Positions 1 through 10,877 of a stretch of 64,000 bases of DNA are shown here, piece by piece. A program made the translations under genes and the position numbers. Position 1 is the stretch's first letter. Each line of letters starts with the position of its first letter. This stretch comes from Breviolum minutum Mf 1.05b.01 (lineage: Eukaryota > Sar > Dinophyceae > Suessiales > Symbiodiniaceae): contig DF239094.1 of the NCBI GenBank assembly GCA_000507305.1, positions 62,001-126,000 on the forward strand. Direction: 5' to 3'. The notes under the pieces were generated by a model that was given only the letters and a program-made list of their open reading frames with translations, was not told the origin of the DNA and did not search any database.

Positions 1-1
1 T

Positions 2-1981
2 ACAACTAAGACTGGAGCAGCACCACATGCACCATATCCAAAAGAAAAAAAGAGGAAGAGAGAAGGTAAACAGGCGCAGCCGGCCACTAGTTGCAAAGCA
101 GAGACGAAAACAAAACCCCAAAAAACGCCTGGAAAGAAGTCGACAACTTTTCCTGGCAAGGCTGCAAGTAAACCTCGACGGGCTACACCTACGTCAGCAG
201 AACCGCAATCGAAGCAGACCAAGCTGTTGATGAAGATCCGTGATTTGTTGAAACGGTTGCCTCGAGATGCTCGGAATGATGTGATCACCAATCAATTCTC
301 ACAGAAACAGCGGGTTATCCTTGAGAGATTCATGGTGGACAATGCGAATACTTCATCAGGTGCCAATTGTCACTCAGAAGCCGAGGCACTTGCTCCAGCT
401 AATGCAAGTGAGAGAAATGCAACAAATCAAGCTGGGTTTGACATTGAGGCCGTTTCAAAAGCCACCAGTCAAAGCACAGCCGATTCGTCACATGGAAGCA
501 ACTTGTTGGCTTTACCTACGACCAACTGCAGCGTCGCCATGGCAAAATCGACCAAAAAGAGGAAGTCCAAGAAGAGAGTGAGAAGTAGCCACGATGCAAT
601 CTGCAACGAACCACATGGTGTAGCGACTTCAGTAACGATGCAAGCTTCAAATGCACAAGTGTTGGCTAGTGAGGCTGCTGAAATGAGTGCCAGACCTTAT
701 CCAAAGGGAATGGAAGAGACAAAAGGGCATGCAGGTTGCTATCCTTTAAAATCTTTAGCTGTTCCGAATTCAGAGATCGCTGACAGTAAGTACAAGCTGT
801 ACATGGCCAGAGCAAAGAGACCTGCTGGGGTCAGGGTTCAAGGCCAAAAGAAAGGGATCAACACGAAAACGCGAAGCAGTACTGGTTCTGTCATGAGGAG
901 CGGCTCCAGTTCTTACCGTGCACGGATTTGCTTTGATTCTCTAATGATGCGCACAGGAAATTGTGATTTGAAGACTGGTTTGGATTACCTCGTGATTTTG
1001 ACTTCAGTGAAACAGAAGATGCGGAATCAAAAAGGCACAGGGGCTTTTGTGGAACGTTTGCAAGCTGCTCTGGCATCATGTGCTGCAGAACATGGACGGA
1101 ACTTGGCAGACCTGAAACTTAGCTTTCTGGTGTTTCAACATGCTGGTTGTTTCATTGGATCGCCCTTGTGGTGTCCATCGGTTCACAGCCTGGAACTGTT
1201 GGGAAAGATGCACAGTGTCTTGGAGCCGTTTCGCCAGTATTTCAATCACATGGGGCCCAATGCTGTGTATTGGCGGTACAGTCCGGTGCATCTTGAAGAC
1301 GCATGGGGAAGATTTCAACTTGCGGTCGCTGAAGTATGGGAAATAGCAGGGGCTGACGGCAAAGCTATTCTGCGCAAGATCCATTCTCTTTATGAAGCCC
1401 AGGCCCCTTTTCGCAGTGCAAGCTTGCAACGGTGGGAGCGGCGGCACATGGCAACGTGCGACAAGAACAAACATCGGCCGAAGAGACTGCGAGAAAGGAA
1501 TCCTGCTGGCCGCTTGGAACGTTGGGAGCGGCGGCGCATGGCAATGGAAGACAAGAACAAACATCGTCCCCAGAAGCTGCGAGAAATGAATTCTACGGGC
1601 CCCTTGGAACGTTGGGAGCGGCGGCAGATGGCCTTTGAAGACAAGAACGAACATCGTCCCAAGAAGCTGCGACAGAAGTTGCAATTGTGTGAGTCCAGTT
1701 TGCCACGACAGCTGACTGCACTTCGAAAAGTGATTGCGAGATGGGGACAGACCCTGAAAAGAGAGGCCAAACTTCTGGAGAAAGGGCGCCAAAAGGTAAT
1801 TCGACAGCGGAAGGCTCAGCAGAAGAAGGACCAAGAAGAGCGAAAGCAAGCGGAAGCTTTGAAGCAGAAGCGACAGCGAGAAGAAGAACGATCGAGACGA
1901 GAATGGGTTCGGAAGAGAATGCGATCTGACCTCACTATGGATGACATTCTCGGTCAAAATAGTGTCCGAAATCATCAATAG
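2..1981 (+). CDS. J-domain family protein, C-terminal 659 residues (copy 1, 5' end outside window)
   Basis: The frame is open from base 2 with no in-frame ATG before the methionine at 230, so the true start lies upstream of the window. A Lys/Arg/Pro-rich linker (residues 1-75) leads to a conserved block beginning IRDLLKRLPRDARNDVITNQ, which matches the second copy at 37.05 kb (IRDLLKTMPRDMRKVAIRKD). After a Ser/Ala/Thr-rich spacer comes a second conserved block with YRARICFDSLMMRT and LVILTSVKQKMR, a beta-beta-beta-helix pattern reminiscent of AP2/integrase-type DNA-binding domains. Next come the YWRYSP segment, three 30-residue WERR repeats, and a Lys/Arg/Glu/Gln-rich helix ending in SDLTMDDILGQ. 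By analogy with copy 2 the missing N-terminus should hold a J domain. The intronless body suits a retroposed or highly expressed dinoflagellate gene. DNA binding is inference; the function is unknown. Confidence 0.75.
   Translation, partial: TTKTGAAPHAPYPKEKKRKREGKQAQPATSCKAETKTKPQKTPGKKSTTFPGKAASKPRRATPTSAEPQSKQTKLLMKIRDLLKRLPRDARNDVITNQFSQKQRVILERFMVDNANTSSGANCHSEAEALAPANASERNATNQAGFDIEAVSKATSQSTADSSHGSNLLALPTTNCSVAMAKSTKKRKSKKRVRSSHDAICNEPHGVATSVTMQASNAQVLASEAAEMSARPYPKGMEETKGHAGCYPLKSLAVPNSEIADSKYKLYMARAKRPAGVRVQGQKKGINTKTRSSTGSVMRSGSSSYRARICFDSLMMRTGNCDLKTGLDYLVILTSVKQKMRNQKGTGAFVERLQAALASCAAEHGRNLADLKLSFLVFQHAGCFIGSPLWCPSVHSLELLGKMHSVLEPFRQYFNHMGPNAVYWRYSPVHLEDAWGRFQLAVAEVWEIAGADGKAILRKIHSLYEAQAPFRSASLQRWERRHMATCDKNKHRPKRLRERNPAGRLERWERRRMAMEDKNKHRPQKLREMNSTGPLERWERRQMAFEDKNEHRPKKLRQKLQLCESSLPRQLTALRKVIARWGQTLKREAKLLEKGRQKVIRQRKAQQKKDQEERKQAEALKQKRQREEERSRREWVRKRMRSDLTMDDILGQNSVRNHQ
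1424..1693 (+). repeat. Three in-frame 90-bp repeats (30-residue units)
   Basis: Units start at 1424, 1514 and 1604. Each encodes LxRWERRxMAxxDKNxHRPxxLR followed by a variable tail. The paralogue at 37.99 kb has a single unit (LRLWERQRMALHDKG), so the array expanded in this copy. Nucleotide identity between units is high, suggesting a recent duplication. Confidence 0.9.
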
Positions 1982-2576
1982 CATCAACAGTGGGGCAGGC
2001 ATCGTTCCGACATTTTCCGACATTTTTTCATGGTTGTGTCGTTTCTGGCTTTTATATAGAATATGGTCGAATTTATATTAAATATATAGTAAGTATGTAG
2101 TATGCTAGCTTGGCTGGTGCAAATTTGGCTTTACCATCATTTAGGTGCAGGGTTTGGCGAGATGAGCATAGCTGCACTTCTTGAGGTGAGTTCTACAGAA
2201 AATCCCCAAGAATTTGTCAGTTCGAAGTAGCTTTGTTTGGTAAATGATGGTAAATGAATGTAAAAGCTCATTAATTCTTCATGCTCTGATGTGAAGAAAA
2301 TTTGTGTAGTCATGACAAGCTTAGTGTAGCTGCCGTATGAATTTTGCCCACCTTGTGGGTAAGGCCTGGAAATGGGATGATTTGTAGGAGCCACGAGTTC
2401 GAGTCCTTTTCGACTACGACTTGGTTGGTGAAGGTGTTCGGTGCTAAGACTCTGAGGAAAATCTGAGTAGAATTATAGCTACCATCAGTTGACGTTTGAT
2501 AAGGAGAATCCGCCCTGTTTCAGCAATGGTATCCAATTGTTAACTATGGTCGCGCATCTTTTTTTCCTGAGTTTGC
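1982..2576. other. 3' flank of copy 1, no gene seen
   Basis: AT-rich DNA after the stop codon. I see no exon with matching splice signals and no animal-type polyadenylation signal. A tRNA B-box-like GAGTTCGAGTCC near 2396 lacks a foldable tRNA around it. Confidence 0.5.
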
Positions 2577-2747
2577 ATGGAAACCGCAGCACTTTTATTT
2601 GAGTATGAGCGGAGGATGATTCTGACTGGTCTCAGGTCTGGAGTGGTGGTGGTAAAGAACCTCTGCCAGAAGAGAGCAAAGATGAATGGTGCAGACCCTC
2701 AAAAGTTTGTGGTGCAGATTGATGACAATCTAACAGATGATAGATGA
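2577..2747 (+). CDS. Possible 56-codon ORF or exon, unknown
   Basis: ATG-to-TGA frame with a hydrophobic stretch (LRSGVVVVKNL) then KRAKMNGADPQKFVVQIDD. Its amino-acid composition looks coding, but no family is recognised and no splice partner is identified. It could be a fragment of an element. Chance is a serious alternative. Confidence 0.22.
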   Translation: METAALLFEYERRMILTGLRSGVVVVKNLCQKRAKMNGADPQKFVVQIDDNLTDDR

Positions 2748-3124
2748 TGATAGATTCAGTCACCCAAACAGCAAGCTAAATCGAGGTTGTTTTGAATAAA
2801 GGACTCAGATGGCGAATAAGTTGGGAGTTTGCATAGTTGCATGCTTTGAATCGCTGTCAGTACCCACATGATCAAATTTCAGGATATGGAAAACAGGAAG
2901 AGACAGGAACTATGAAAGAAATAATATCCATGCTGGGATATATCAATGTGTGTGGCTCGGAATTCTTGGATCTGCATTTACTAGCTGTACTGTACCTATA
3001 ACATCCTATAACTAGATATGACCAAATTTGCCTCCATTTTGCCGCAATTTTGAGTCATCGCCTGATAGCCATGATACATATGCATGCATGGATATCTTTT
3101 TTTCCCTATTCGTGAACTAACATT

Positions 3125-3260
3125 CAGCAAGTGAAAACTTGGTGGCTTGGGTCGGGTGGTTTGGATATTTGGGATCCCCTTATGAAAAGGGATTATTACT
3201 CTGGGGTCTCCCTAGAATCCCAAAGCACCAGGCCCCAAACCACCAATTTACCATTGGTTG
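3125..3260 (-). mobile_element. MITE family A, copy 1
   Basis: A 136-bp element. Its right end (CCAAACCACCAATTTACC then ATTGGTTG) is the inverted repeat of a more diverged left end (19 of 26 positions). The internal sequence is the reverse complement of copy 2 at 4948-5080. The flanks TAACATT and AAACATG look like a decayed 7-bp target duplication. No coding capacity. Confidence 0.75.
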
Positions 3261-3515
3261 AAACATGTCATGTCCCCCCTCCCCCGAAGGCTCCAAGCTT
3301 GGGATCTCCCACGTCCCAGGCACCGGCGATCTTGCCAGTTTGACCTTTGTCGTATTGCCCACCAGGCTGGTGGGCTGGGAATGTTTATGACTATTCCTAT
3401 GTAGGGATACAGCTATTTAATGCTACAATATACAAGATTAGGTCTATTTTGCGCTATTTTGCATCAATCCTAAGGTTTCAATCAGTGATGAACAGAAAGT
3501 CGCTCCCTCCCCCAG

Positions 3516-3651
3516 TTTCTCTTTGCGAAGCGGCTCTGGAGCAGCTTGATGCAGGTGGAAAGAGCACCTCCTGCCGATGTGAATGCAAGCATCCCACGAC
3601 TCCTTGTGATGCAACCCTATGGTGCTCCACTTCTGGGTTTAGGATATGTTG
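3516..3651 (+). CDS. Candidate exon, unknown protein
   Basis: It follows a pyrimidine-rich acceptor (CTCCCTCCCCCAG) and reads FLFAKRLWSSLMQVERAPPA, then ends near a GTATCG donor after LLGLGYV. Alternative frames are also partly open. No homology is recognised. Confidence 0.33.
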
Positions 3652-3660
3652 GTATCGGTA

Positions 3661-4945
3661 TAGTTTTCCAACTTCTTAAACGTAAAAATGCCTCTAGTCC
3701 CCACAGCCCGCTACACCAAAAGATGGGGTGGTACCAATCATTCTCAGGTAGACCTCTTTTGAAATTGCCAATGTGTTCATACCATGTTTTTTGTGTGGTT
3801 AAAGTGGTGAAGGTTGTGGATGTGATTTTCTCAAGTTGATAGGTACTCCACACAAGCGTTTAAGGCTACCCGAGGTGCTTGCTGCAAGTTGCAATGGCCT
3901 GCAAGGTTGCATTGAATTGGTGATGAATGTAAACAGATGTTTATTTGATTAAAGTTTTTGATTGACATCTGCACTTCATTGAGTTTTTAGCATTGTCATG
4001 GTAAATTACCATAATCTTTATGTAAATCTCATATAATTCATCTCCCAATCCGCAGATTTCATAGAAGAATTGCTCCAGGTGGCTCGAATGATCCTTGACA
4101 GGCACCAGTGGTTTACCCAGGCCGATCCGGAATGTCGTTTCAGAAATGGCAGGCTATAAACTTTTGTTCCTCCCGAAGAGGGCAAGAATGACACACAACG
4201 TAGTTTCAGGTTGGCAGAGATATTCAACTGGTTTCCCCCCTCACATGTGCAGAACCTAGGAATTAGGTCAGTTGAATGGTGAAACCATGTGAGACCATGC
4301 CATGTCTGCCATGTCTGCCATCATGCATGCGAAAAGGTGGAGAACATGCCGCTGTTAAACTTATGTTCGAAATCAGCAGTGGTTGGGCTGGAAGCTCAAT
4401 GATTGAAAAATCAAGTCCCATCACCATCGTTCATGAAAGTGTTTTGTATGGATCATTGGTGACCTACAATACCTCACAACTCGCCTTTTAAAAACAGACT
4501 TAGCAGGATTTTGCAATGTCATAATTTCATCATGCTGGATTCTAATTTTAAAGGACATTTCAACATCAATTAATTAATGTAAACATTGGACGTGCACAAT
4601 ATGATTTGAACACGGTTCTTAATACAATACATTATATGTTAAAGATGTACACTGTAGATGTCTTGTCAAAATCGTATCAAAAAGCTTTTCGCTTCATCCG
4701 CTCAGTGACGTTTCACCCAAGGCCTATTCTCCACCTGGAAGTGCCTCCACCGACGGAAGACTCAGCTGCGGGGTTTTGGTGGCGGAGTATTCACAGAGGG
4801 CGTTGCCTATGAATTGAAGGTAAAATTGATAAGATACTTAATTAATAAAGACATTTGGGCATAATACTTTCTCGATATTAGTATTAATATTCAATAATAT
4901 TCATTAATATTTCATATCAATATCAGTTCATAATACCAATATCAG
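3661..4945. other. Mostly non-coding interval
   Basis: AT-rich, with short open frames in several phases. The segment 4690-4812 has a coding-like look (LSDVSPKAYSPPGSASTDGR in one frame, FHPRPILHLEVPPP in another), but the frame cannot be fixed. I see nothing else. Confidence 0.4.
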
Positions 4946-4947
4946 TT

Positions 4948-5080
4948 CAACCAACAGTAAACTGGTGGTTTGGATTGGTGCCTTGGGATTCTAGGGGTAC
5001 CCCTAAGTAACAATCCCTTTCGTAAGGGGATCCCAGATATCCGAACCACCCAACCCAAACCACCAATTTACCATTGGTTG
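4948..5080 (+). mobile_element. MITE family A, copy 2, with target duplication
   Basis: A 133-bp element with 26-bp terminal inverted repeats (left CAACCAACAGTAAACTGGTG; right the complement of CAACCAATGGTAAATTGGTG), 23 of 26 matching. It is flanked on both sides by ATCAGTT (4941-4947 and 5081-5087), a 7-bp target-site duplication. It lies in the opposite orientation to copy 1. No ORF, so mobilisation would have needed a transposase in trans. Confidence 0.88.
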
Positions 5081-5133
5081 ATCAGTTATACTTTTTCCAG
5101 AGGATCATTTAAGGAATAACATTGGGATGATTT

Positions 5134-5167
5134 TTGGGGTACCATGGGGTACCACTAGTTTTCAAAA
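5134..5167 (-). mobile_element. Fragment of MITE family B
   Basis: GGATGATTTTTGGGGTACCA followed by TGGGGTACCACTAG matches, in reverse complement, the subterminal part of the elements at 8800 and 50075 (AGTGGTACCC then CAAATCATCC). Only one end is present, so this is a truncated relic. Confidence 0.45.
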
Positions 5168-5183
5168 CAATGTGGACTTACAG

Positions 5184-5557
5184 GCTTGGGTAATTGCGCA
5201 TGCTTCAAGTTTCAACGACCGACCCATGTCCAAAGGCCTGACTTTGATCTGGAGGATCCGGAGGTGCATCGGTTTCAAGCATCTAAAAGGTTGTCAGAAT
5301 CCTTGAAAATACACAGCTTATGTCTCATTTGTTGTTCTTGTCCAAAAGGTTCCATAATAATGGTATCTGAGTGTTTGATTGAGGAAACATTAATCCAAAA
5401 GGAATAAATGACCAGGAAAGAATCCTTAAAACGTTTCGGTGCTTTTGCGCAGCGTTTTCCTACTCCTCCCTGGGAATCACACAGGTACGCAGTAAGGTGG
5501 AACGAGGTGAAGATCTTGGGAAAGCACACCAGGAGGAGCGTGGTAAAACGCTTTGAG
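5184..5557 (+). CDS. Three chained exons, probably 5' part of the LRR gene
   Basis: Exons 5184-5289, 5416-5484 and 5533-5557 join in phase 2 at AG|G junctions. Exon 1 reads LGNCACFKFQRPTHVQRPDF, exon 2 KESLKRFGAFAQRFPTPPWE, and the 25-bp third RSVVKRFE. Donors are GTTGTCAG, GTACGC and GTGAAG. The agreement of phase over three exons and the lack of stops make the chain more believable than any one exon. A link to the LRR exons at 6.8-8.8 kb is inferred from order and strand only. No family is recognised in this part. Confidence 0.5.
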
Positions 5558-6810
5558 GTGAAGATTCGGCTGTTTGGAAATACCTCATTTTTTTAAAGGG
5601 CCCTTCCATGGGATTGAGGCCCAATCTTAAAATTTTGGACTTGGGCCCCAAGATTTAAGCATTTTTGCATCCGGAGATGTGCAGGATGGTTTGCCTGGTG
5701 CCCTTCATGGCAGTGTTGGGCCGGGGTCCATGATTTTCAGCATCTGGGGTTCTTCTTGGTGTTTCCTGAAATCAATGCTGGTATTTGACATGCCCAAGGG
5801 CTACATTTGCATAGGCAATAGGAAAGAGCAAATTTAGGTCCAAGTCCAACATATTCGTCTACTATGGCAGACTATGGCACAACTGGAAAAGACATTGCTT
5901 TGTTCTCGTATGTAAGCTTCACACAACAACTGTTTAGTTGTATTTTTTTGATGGAACTTTGAACCTTGTGTCGCAAGAATTTGAACTGTGCCCCTTGTTT
6001 GTTCTTACCATAAGCACACAAGTCCAGATTGCTTGTTGACCTGTTCATTGTTATTCTAACCACCCCTTCCAAAGGATGCTTGTTGTGTGACCCAGGGAAT
6101 CGAGTATCTGACAAATTCATAGACTTTCTAAGGGTGATCGAAGAGATCAACCTGTGCATCAATATCAATTAATATACGTGAAACCTCGTGAAACCAACAA
6201 GCTCAGGCTGCTGTATGCTGCACTAGCTTTTGAGGACTGCATCGAATCTATTGCTCTTTTTTGATGACAAATATGACGACAGTCAAAGTCAGATAGAAGC
6301 CATGCCCACCACGTTCGGCGATACTATATTGTGTTCTTAGATTAATTATACATGTACGTCGTACGTATGTATTTCTGTCCTGTACATATACTGTACATAG
6401 TACACAGCTTCTTCGAACCTCAAACTTTCGCAGGAAGAAGTGGTCAATGTACCAGCCTTAGAACGAACAAAAAGACAAAGAGCTGCGCGAAAATGATGGA
6501 CATCAGATGTTTTATTGTATGATCTCAACATAAATGATGTTTACCTCTCCAACTTCATCCAGCTTCCAGCTGAGGTGAACTCAGTGAGTTGTTGATAATG
6601 TTGATCCCTGGAAATTCAGGTGCACTTCCATGCTGGTTCTCTGGTGCTTGAAGGTTTGATGGAGGCAAGAAAGGTTGCCTTCTGTCACAAAAAGATGCTG
6701 CTGCTTCACATTTTGATGTATTTAGCACCACTGAGCAACTGTTTTTTCAGGTCAAAAATTCAGGGAACTTCACCTTCGGCCCAAACTCTTTCTGTTTTTA
6801 ACACGACCAG
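5558..6810. other. Intron-like DNA
   Basis: No exon could be fixed. A frame at 5650-5760 (GDVQDGLPGALHGSVGPGSM) looks partly coding, but its boundaries are unclear. The rest is AT-rich. Confidence 0.4.
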
Positions 6811-6905
6811 CAATTGGCGCGCTTGGTGCAGATGTTCCTCCACTATGGTCCTAAGCTGCGCACCATCAGTCTGGCGGGCAATGCTGGTTTTATCACCGAG
6901 GAAAG
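6811..6905 (+). CDS. LRR exon
   Basis: The exon reads QLARLVQMFLHYGPKLRTIS then LAGNAGFITEE, the spacing of a leucine-rich repeat (LxxLxxxxL..LRTISLAGN). Acceptor CGACCAG, donor AG|GTGTTT, outgoing phase 2. LRR domains usually form curved protein-binding scaffolds; the partner here is unknown. Confidence 0.55.
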
Positions 6906-8031
6906 GTGTTTTTTTTTTCTTTGGCTCGTCCCTCGGGCTCGGCTGATTGTTAGTTGGGACTAGTGACTAGAACCACCAAAAAATGCTTCCACTGGTTTTT
7001 TGAAGATACATTAAGATACTAAGATCCTGGAAGATCCTGAGAGATCTCTGAAGTGTTGATTTCTTCTGATGACTCTGACAGGATTCACTGTCCTTGTTGA
7101 CCCTGGCTGCAGCCCAAGCATCGTTGGGTGTATGAGATCCAGGAGTATACTCAATGGCTGAGACACAAGGTATTTTGAACTCAAATGAATTCAAGATATA
7201 TAAGTTATATAAGTATATAATGTAGTATAATATCTCATATACATATATGACATACTATCAACATATACTATATGAATATAATTATGTATTTTCGACTAGT
7301 GAAAAATATCAATTGAAGATCATACTTCGATAGTATTCCAAATGTTCCAACACGTCCAGTTGTTGGATGTAACAGCATCAGCTCCAAAGGGGTCGAATTT
7401 GCTAAGGTGTGGGTTTCAATAGCATCACAAATGCATAAATCTATAGTACTGGTAGCAACACATGCATTATACATACAGTTTCAGATACTTCCACATCTTT
7501 TCCATACAATATAACTTATTAAGTATATATATATATGTATCATATTCATGCCTTGATTCACATCCAGTTTACAGCGAAAAAGCAGCAAATCAATACAATT
7601 TCCCATGTTGTTTCCAACATAAACAACAACATAATCATAATCCAGTTCAGAATTTCCACACATTTCCAGTGATAGAGGTATATCACCCATTTCCCCCAGC
7701 CCTTAATATCAGAGCTATTTAGCTTGGCCCAAGGCTGGCGATACAGTGAAAACCTTAGACATGGAGAACTGTGACCTCGATCCTAGTTTTTTGGAGGCCA
7801 GTTGATGGCACAATGGCAGATGGCTGGATATATTTAAGACGAGATAATCTTGAGATAAGCTGAACATGTTTTTCATCATTCTTGGTGATTTCTTTGTTCG
7901 TTTGTTGTGTTCTCAAAAAGGGGGTTGAGGTTGTTATTTTTGCTCTAGTCGTTTCATGTTATTTTCCCTTCAATCGATCTAAATGTTACTTCAAGTTGCC
8001 TTGGATACCTGCAACTTGGTAATGCTGTCAG

Positions 8032-8363
8032 GGCATTCTGAACACAGTGAAGAGCTTGCGAGCCCTCCAAGTGCTTGACCTTGCAGGTGTGGCTTCTCCA
8101 ACCAAAAGGGTGGGAAAATCAGATGATAAGCCAAGCTACAAATGGGATGAGTAAAGCTCAGCAGGAAAGTCCATGGCAATTTTTATACATTACCAGACTA
8201 TCAAATGAACGAGCTTGTAATCAAAATAAAACCCTCCGACACTTCGAGTGCAAATGTGTGCCTGGTAGGTAACAAGTTGGATGGTCCAACAGCACTGAAT
8301 TTGGTGGCTGCTTTGTGTGACAATCGCATTGATTTGGACATCTTGCGCTGCTTGGAGCATACA
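8032..8363 (+). CDS. Two spliced LRR exons (RNase-inhibitor type)
   Basis: Exon 8032-8086 (GILNTVKSLRALQVLDLA plus one base) joins exon 8269-8363 across a 182-bp GT-AG intron in phase 1. The join gives LRALQVLDLAGNKLDGPTAL, then NLVAALCDNRIDLD. This is a textbook RNase-inhibitor-like LRR whose consensus (LDLAGN) is restored exactly by splicing. A stop in the same frame just upstream of 8032 supports the exon start. The 3' end is set at a GC donor after CLEHT and is less sure. Confidence 0.68.
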
Positions 8364-8730
8364 GCATTGAAGTTTGCCATTTTGGGTGGACTCAAAACAT
8401 TGTTTTCAGAAGGGCATTTAATGTGGGATAGCGAAAGGTCAAGTGTAACAGAATCTGAACATGTTTGAACGATTGGGGAAAGGAATCGGAAAATCTCTTT
8501 TAATAGAATGGAATGTAGGAGGGTTTTCAACACAAAATGGAGAGTTCCACTGCCTGCATGTTTGACATTCTCATTTCTAAAAATCATGGGCAATCAAATG
8601 ATAACTAGGGGTAATCAAATGATAGATGTACTAATACTTGTCATTCCAAAATGTGGAGAAATTCCGATTCATACTTCTCGATGAAATTCGATGAAACTTT
8701 GATTCACAATCCTCCCGTTAACACACTGAG

Positions 8731-8780
8731 GCTTTGATGGAAATCCTTTGGGCACCCCGGAGGCTGGCCATTGATTCCAG
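8731..8780 (+). CDS. Short LRR-gene exon
   Basis: ALMEILWAPRRLAIDS plus AG, between the acceptor CACTGAG and donor GTAATA. Incoming phase 0 matches the proposed end of the preceding exon; outgoing phase is 2. MITE B copy 1 begins 19 bp downstream, in the following intron. Confidence 0.45.
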
Positions 8781-8799
8781 GTAATATTTTTCCAGATAT

Positions 8800-8902
8800 G
8801 GATTGCATCAAAAAATAGTGGTACCCCCAAATCATCCATTTCAATAGGGTTTTCCATTATAAACCATCCATTTTGGGGTACCCTTATTTTTTGGAAACAC
8901 CC
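8800..8902 (+). mobile_element. MITE family B, copy 1
   Basis: A 103-bp element about 90% alike to 50075-50176. The core AGGGTTTTCCATTATAAACC is identical in both copies. The right end GGTACCCTTATTTTTTGGAA then ACACCC is intact. The left end is altered and shares GATTGCATCA with the right flank, which may be a longer target duplication or a conversion tract. Confidence 0.75.
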
Positions 8903-9121
8903 ATATTGATTGCATCAGAAAGAGCACTATCCTTTTTGCATCATAATCGAAAAAAGGAACACCACCTCGCTTTTTTTTAAAGCGCTCTGTTTCTTGTTAT
9001 CCAAGAATTGCAATAGCCAAAAGGCACTCCTTTTCAGATTCGGTTTTTCTCAGAAAATCTCAAGCTTCAAGCAATTTCCAGCAGTTTTTACAAAGCCAAT
9101 GCGGATTTCAGACATCACCAG

Positions 9122-9179
9122 GTCTTTAAGAATGAGGTGGCCACATTATTGGCTACGCGCGGCGAGTCGGTTGTAGCAG
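9122..9179 (+). CDS. Candidate exon
   Basis: Reads VFKNEVATLLATRGESVVA between CACCAG and GCAG|GTGGTG. A competing phase-2 frame (SLRMRWPHYWLRAAS) would fit the outgoing phase of the exon at 8731, so the frame is unresolved. Confidence 0.35.
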
Positions 9180-9262
9180 GTGGTGACCTGGTATTACACC
9201 TTGGTCCCTTGGCTAACAGCTTGGCATGATCATCGTTACCTTTGGCGTGTTTCAATGGATTC

Positions 9263-9283
9263 AGGGTTTAGGGTTTAGGGTTT
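9263..9283 (+). repeat. Interstitial telomere-type repeat, AGGGTTT x3
   Basis: Three perfect AGGGTTT units, the Arabidopsis-type TTTAGGG repeat also reported for dinoflagellate telomeres. It is too short to be a telomere. Confidence 0.8.
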
Positions 9284-9634
9284 TAAGATTGTTGAATCGA
9301 AAAATCTTTGAACCTTGGAATCTTGGAATTTTTGGGAGTCATGCTGTTTAGATTCAGATATTTCTTTGTTTTCAATATTCTGAATCACATTGTTGTTTTG
9401 ATATGTTTTCTTCTTGTTCGGATACCTGTGTATGTGTTCATCAAATCAAAAAAGGTAGCGGATCCATCCAATGGTTCATTACACATCTTTGCAGGCTCTC
9501 AGAAATATAGACATGAATCATTGAATCCTTAAAAAACATTACAGTAATGAATAACATTTAGAGGATTATACTGCCCCGTTATATGGGGATTATCATAAAC
9601 CATTATAAGCACGCCTATGAATGACATGCCCAAG

Positions 9635-9735
9635 GCGACGATGCGGTGCGCTGGTGTGCGGCGCCTCGTGATGGCTCATTGGCCTGGCGTTTACGTGAAG
9701 ATGGTGGAGATGTGGTGCGCACCACGTCGTTGAAG
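9635..9735 (+). CDS. Candidate exon, GC-richer
   Basis: Reads GDDAVRWCAAPRDGSLAWRL then REDGGDVVRTTSLK, with GC-rich codons unlike its flanks. Acceptor GCCCAAG; the best 3' end is a GA donor after TTGAAG. Unknown protein, perhaps the same gene as the LRR exons. Confidence 0.5.
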
Positions 9736-10877
9736 GACCCGAAGAAAAAATATCAAAAAACCCATCCATTTTTGTTGGTTAAACAGGGCCAAAGCATTTG
9801 GGAATTTCAGGGATTGAAATGGTGGAATGGGGGCAGAATGGGATGAAAAGATGACAACTAGTTGGAACATACGATGGACTGAAAGGAGCCCGCATACAAA
9901 TAAGATTCGTAACAAGAAGTGCATTGAGCTTTACTAGAAGCTCCTCGGGTCAATAGAAACACTAAATATGTAAGGAATATATGTTTTAGGGTCTAAACTC
10001 TCAGTATTTCCATATAGGCGAGGATTGTCATCAACCCAATTATACGGGTTTATATACCCTTAGAAGGATTTCCTTTGAAAGGTGGGATGACCATCCCCAA
10101 CATAGGGAGTCTAGACCCTGGCACATATAATATGATATATGACAAATCTTTGATGATATATGTAGATACGTTGATCAAGAATCAATTGAGGCACCCACCT
10201 TTGTTATGCCAGGAGATGGATCGCATGGTGGCCCAAATCGAGGTGCGGAACAAGATGTAGATCCATGTCTCCATGATGAGGGTTTTAAGTGATAGGACAG
10301 ATTTGTGGAAGAATCCTTGTTACTAAGATTTTGTGTGTTGATACTTAACTTGAATTGGGAAGTTAAGATAGTTTCTGATGTTTGTGATTGTTGGACTATT
10401 CTTGGTTATTGCTGCTTCAATTTCCACACTAACAGTTTGAGCCAATAAGAGGTACGGTATATAGAAGATGGAGGAGGCAATTTAAGCACATGTGTCGCAA
10501 CTTGAAACAAATCATGACTACCCCCGGCAAAAGTCCAGAAATAAATCCTTGACGCTTTCTAGACAGATCATCGGGACCGCCCTTTTCTGGCAGATGTGTT
10601 TCCACGCATTCTTATCAAAGAGTCAAAAGGTGCAAAGAATCGTCCTTTCATACTCTTGACTGGAAAAAAAAGGCATGTTCAGATGATTGAAAAACAATGC
10701 ACTTCGCGGGATTGAAATTCTTATTGCAAAATCTCAACTCGAATAAAACCCTACAACCCATTTTGTTTTCCCTCCACAGTTTCATGGGAAATTCAACCAA
10801 AGTCTGGGGCAGTTTCCACCGTTGAAAAAACCCTCCGGTCCCGCGCCAGAATCAGCTCCAAAGATGGGAAGTGACAG
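9736..10877. other. No gene seen
   Basis: AT-rich interval. A 61-codon frame at 10075-10260 (GGMTIPNIGSLDPGTYNMIY) has no splice support, and I see no other signal. Around 10030-10065 there is a weak inverted motif (ACCC...GGGT). Confidence 0.4.

Noticed and set aside
1076-2023. 315-residue minus-strand frame
   Set aside because: It lies antisense to the conserved J-family gene, and its content mirrors that gene's GC-rich repeats.
2380-2420. tRNA-like B box (GAGTTCGAGTCC)
   Set aside because: The T stem does not pair, and no acceptor stem or anticodon arm can be drawn.
7086-7135. Retroviral-type aspartic protease motif (VLVDPGCSPSIVG)
   Set aside because: DPG instead of DT/SG, no flanking domain, short frame.
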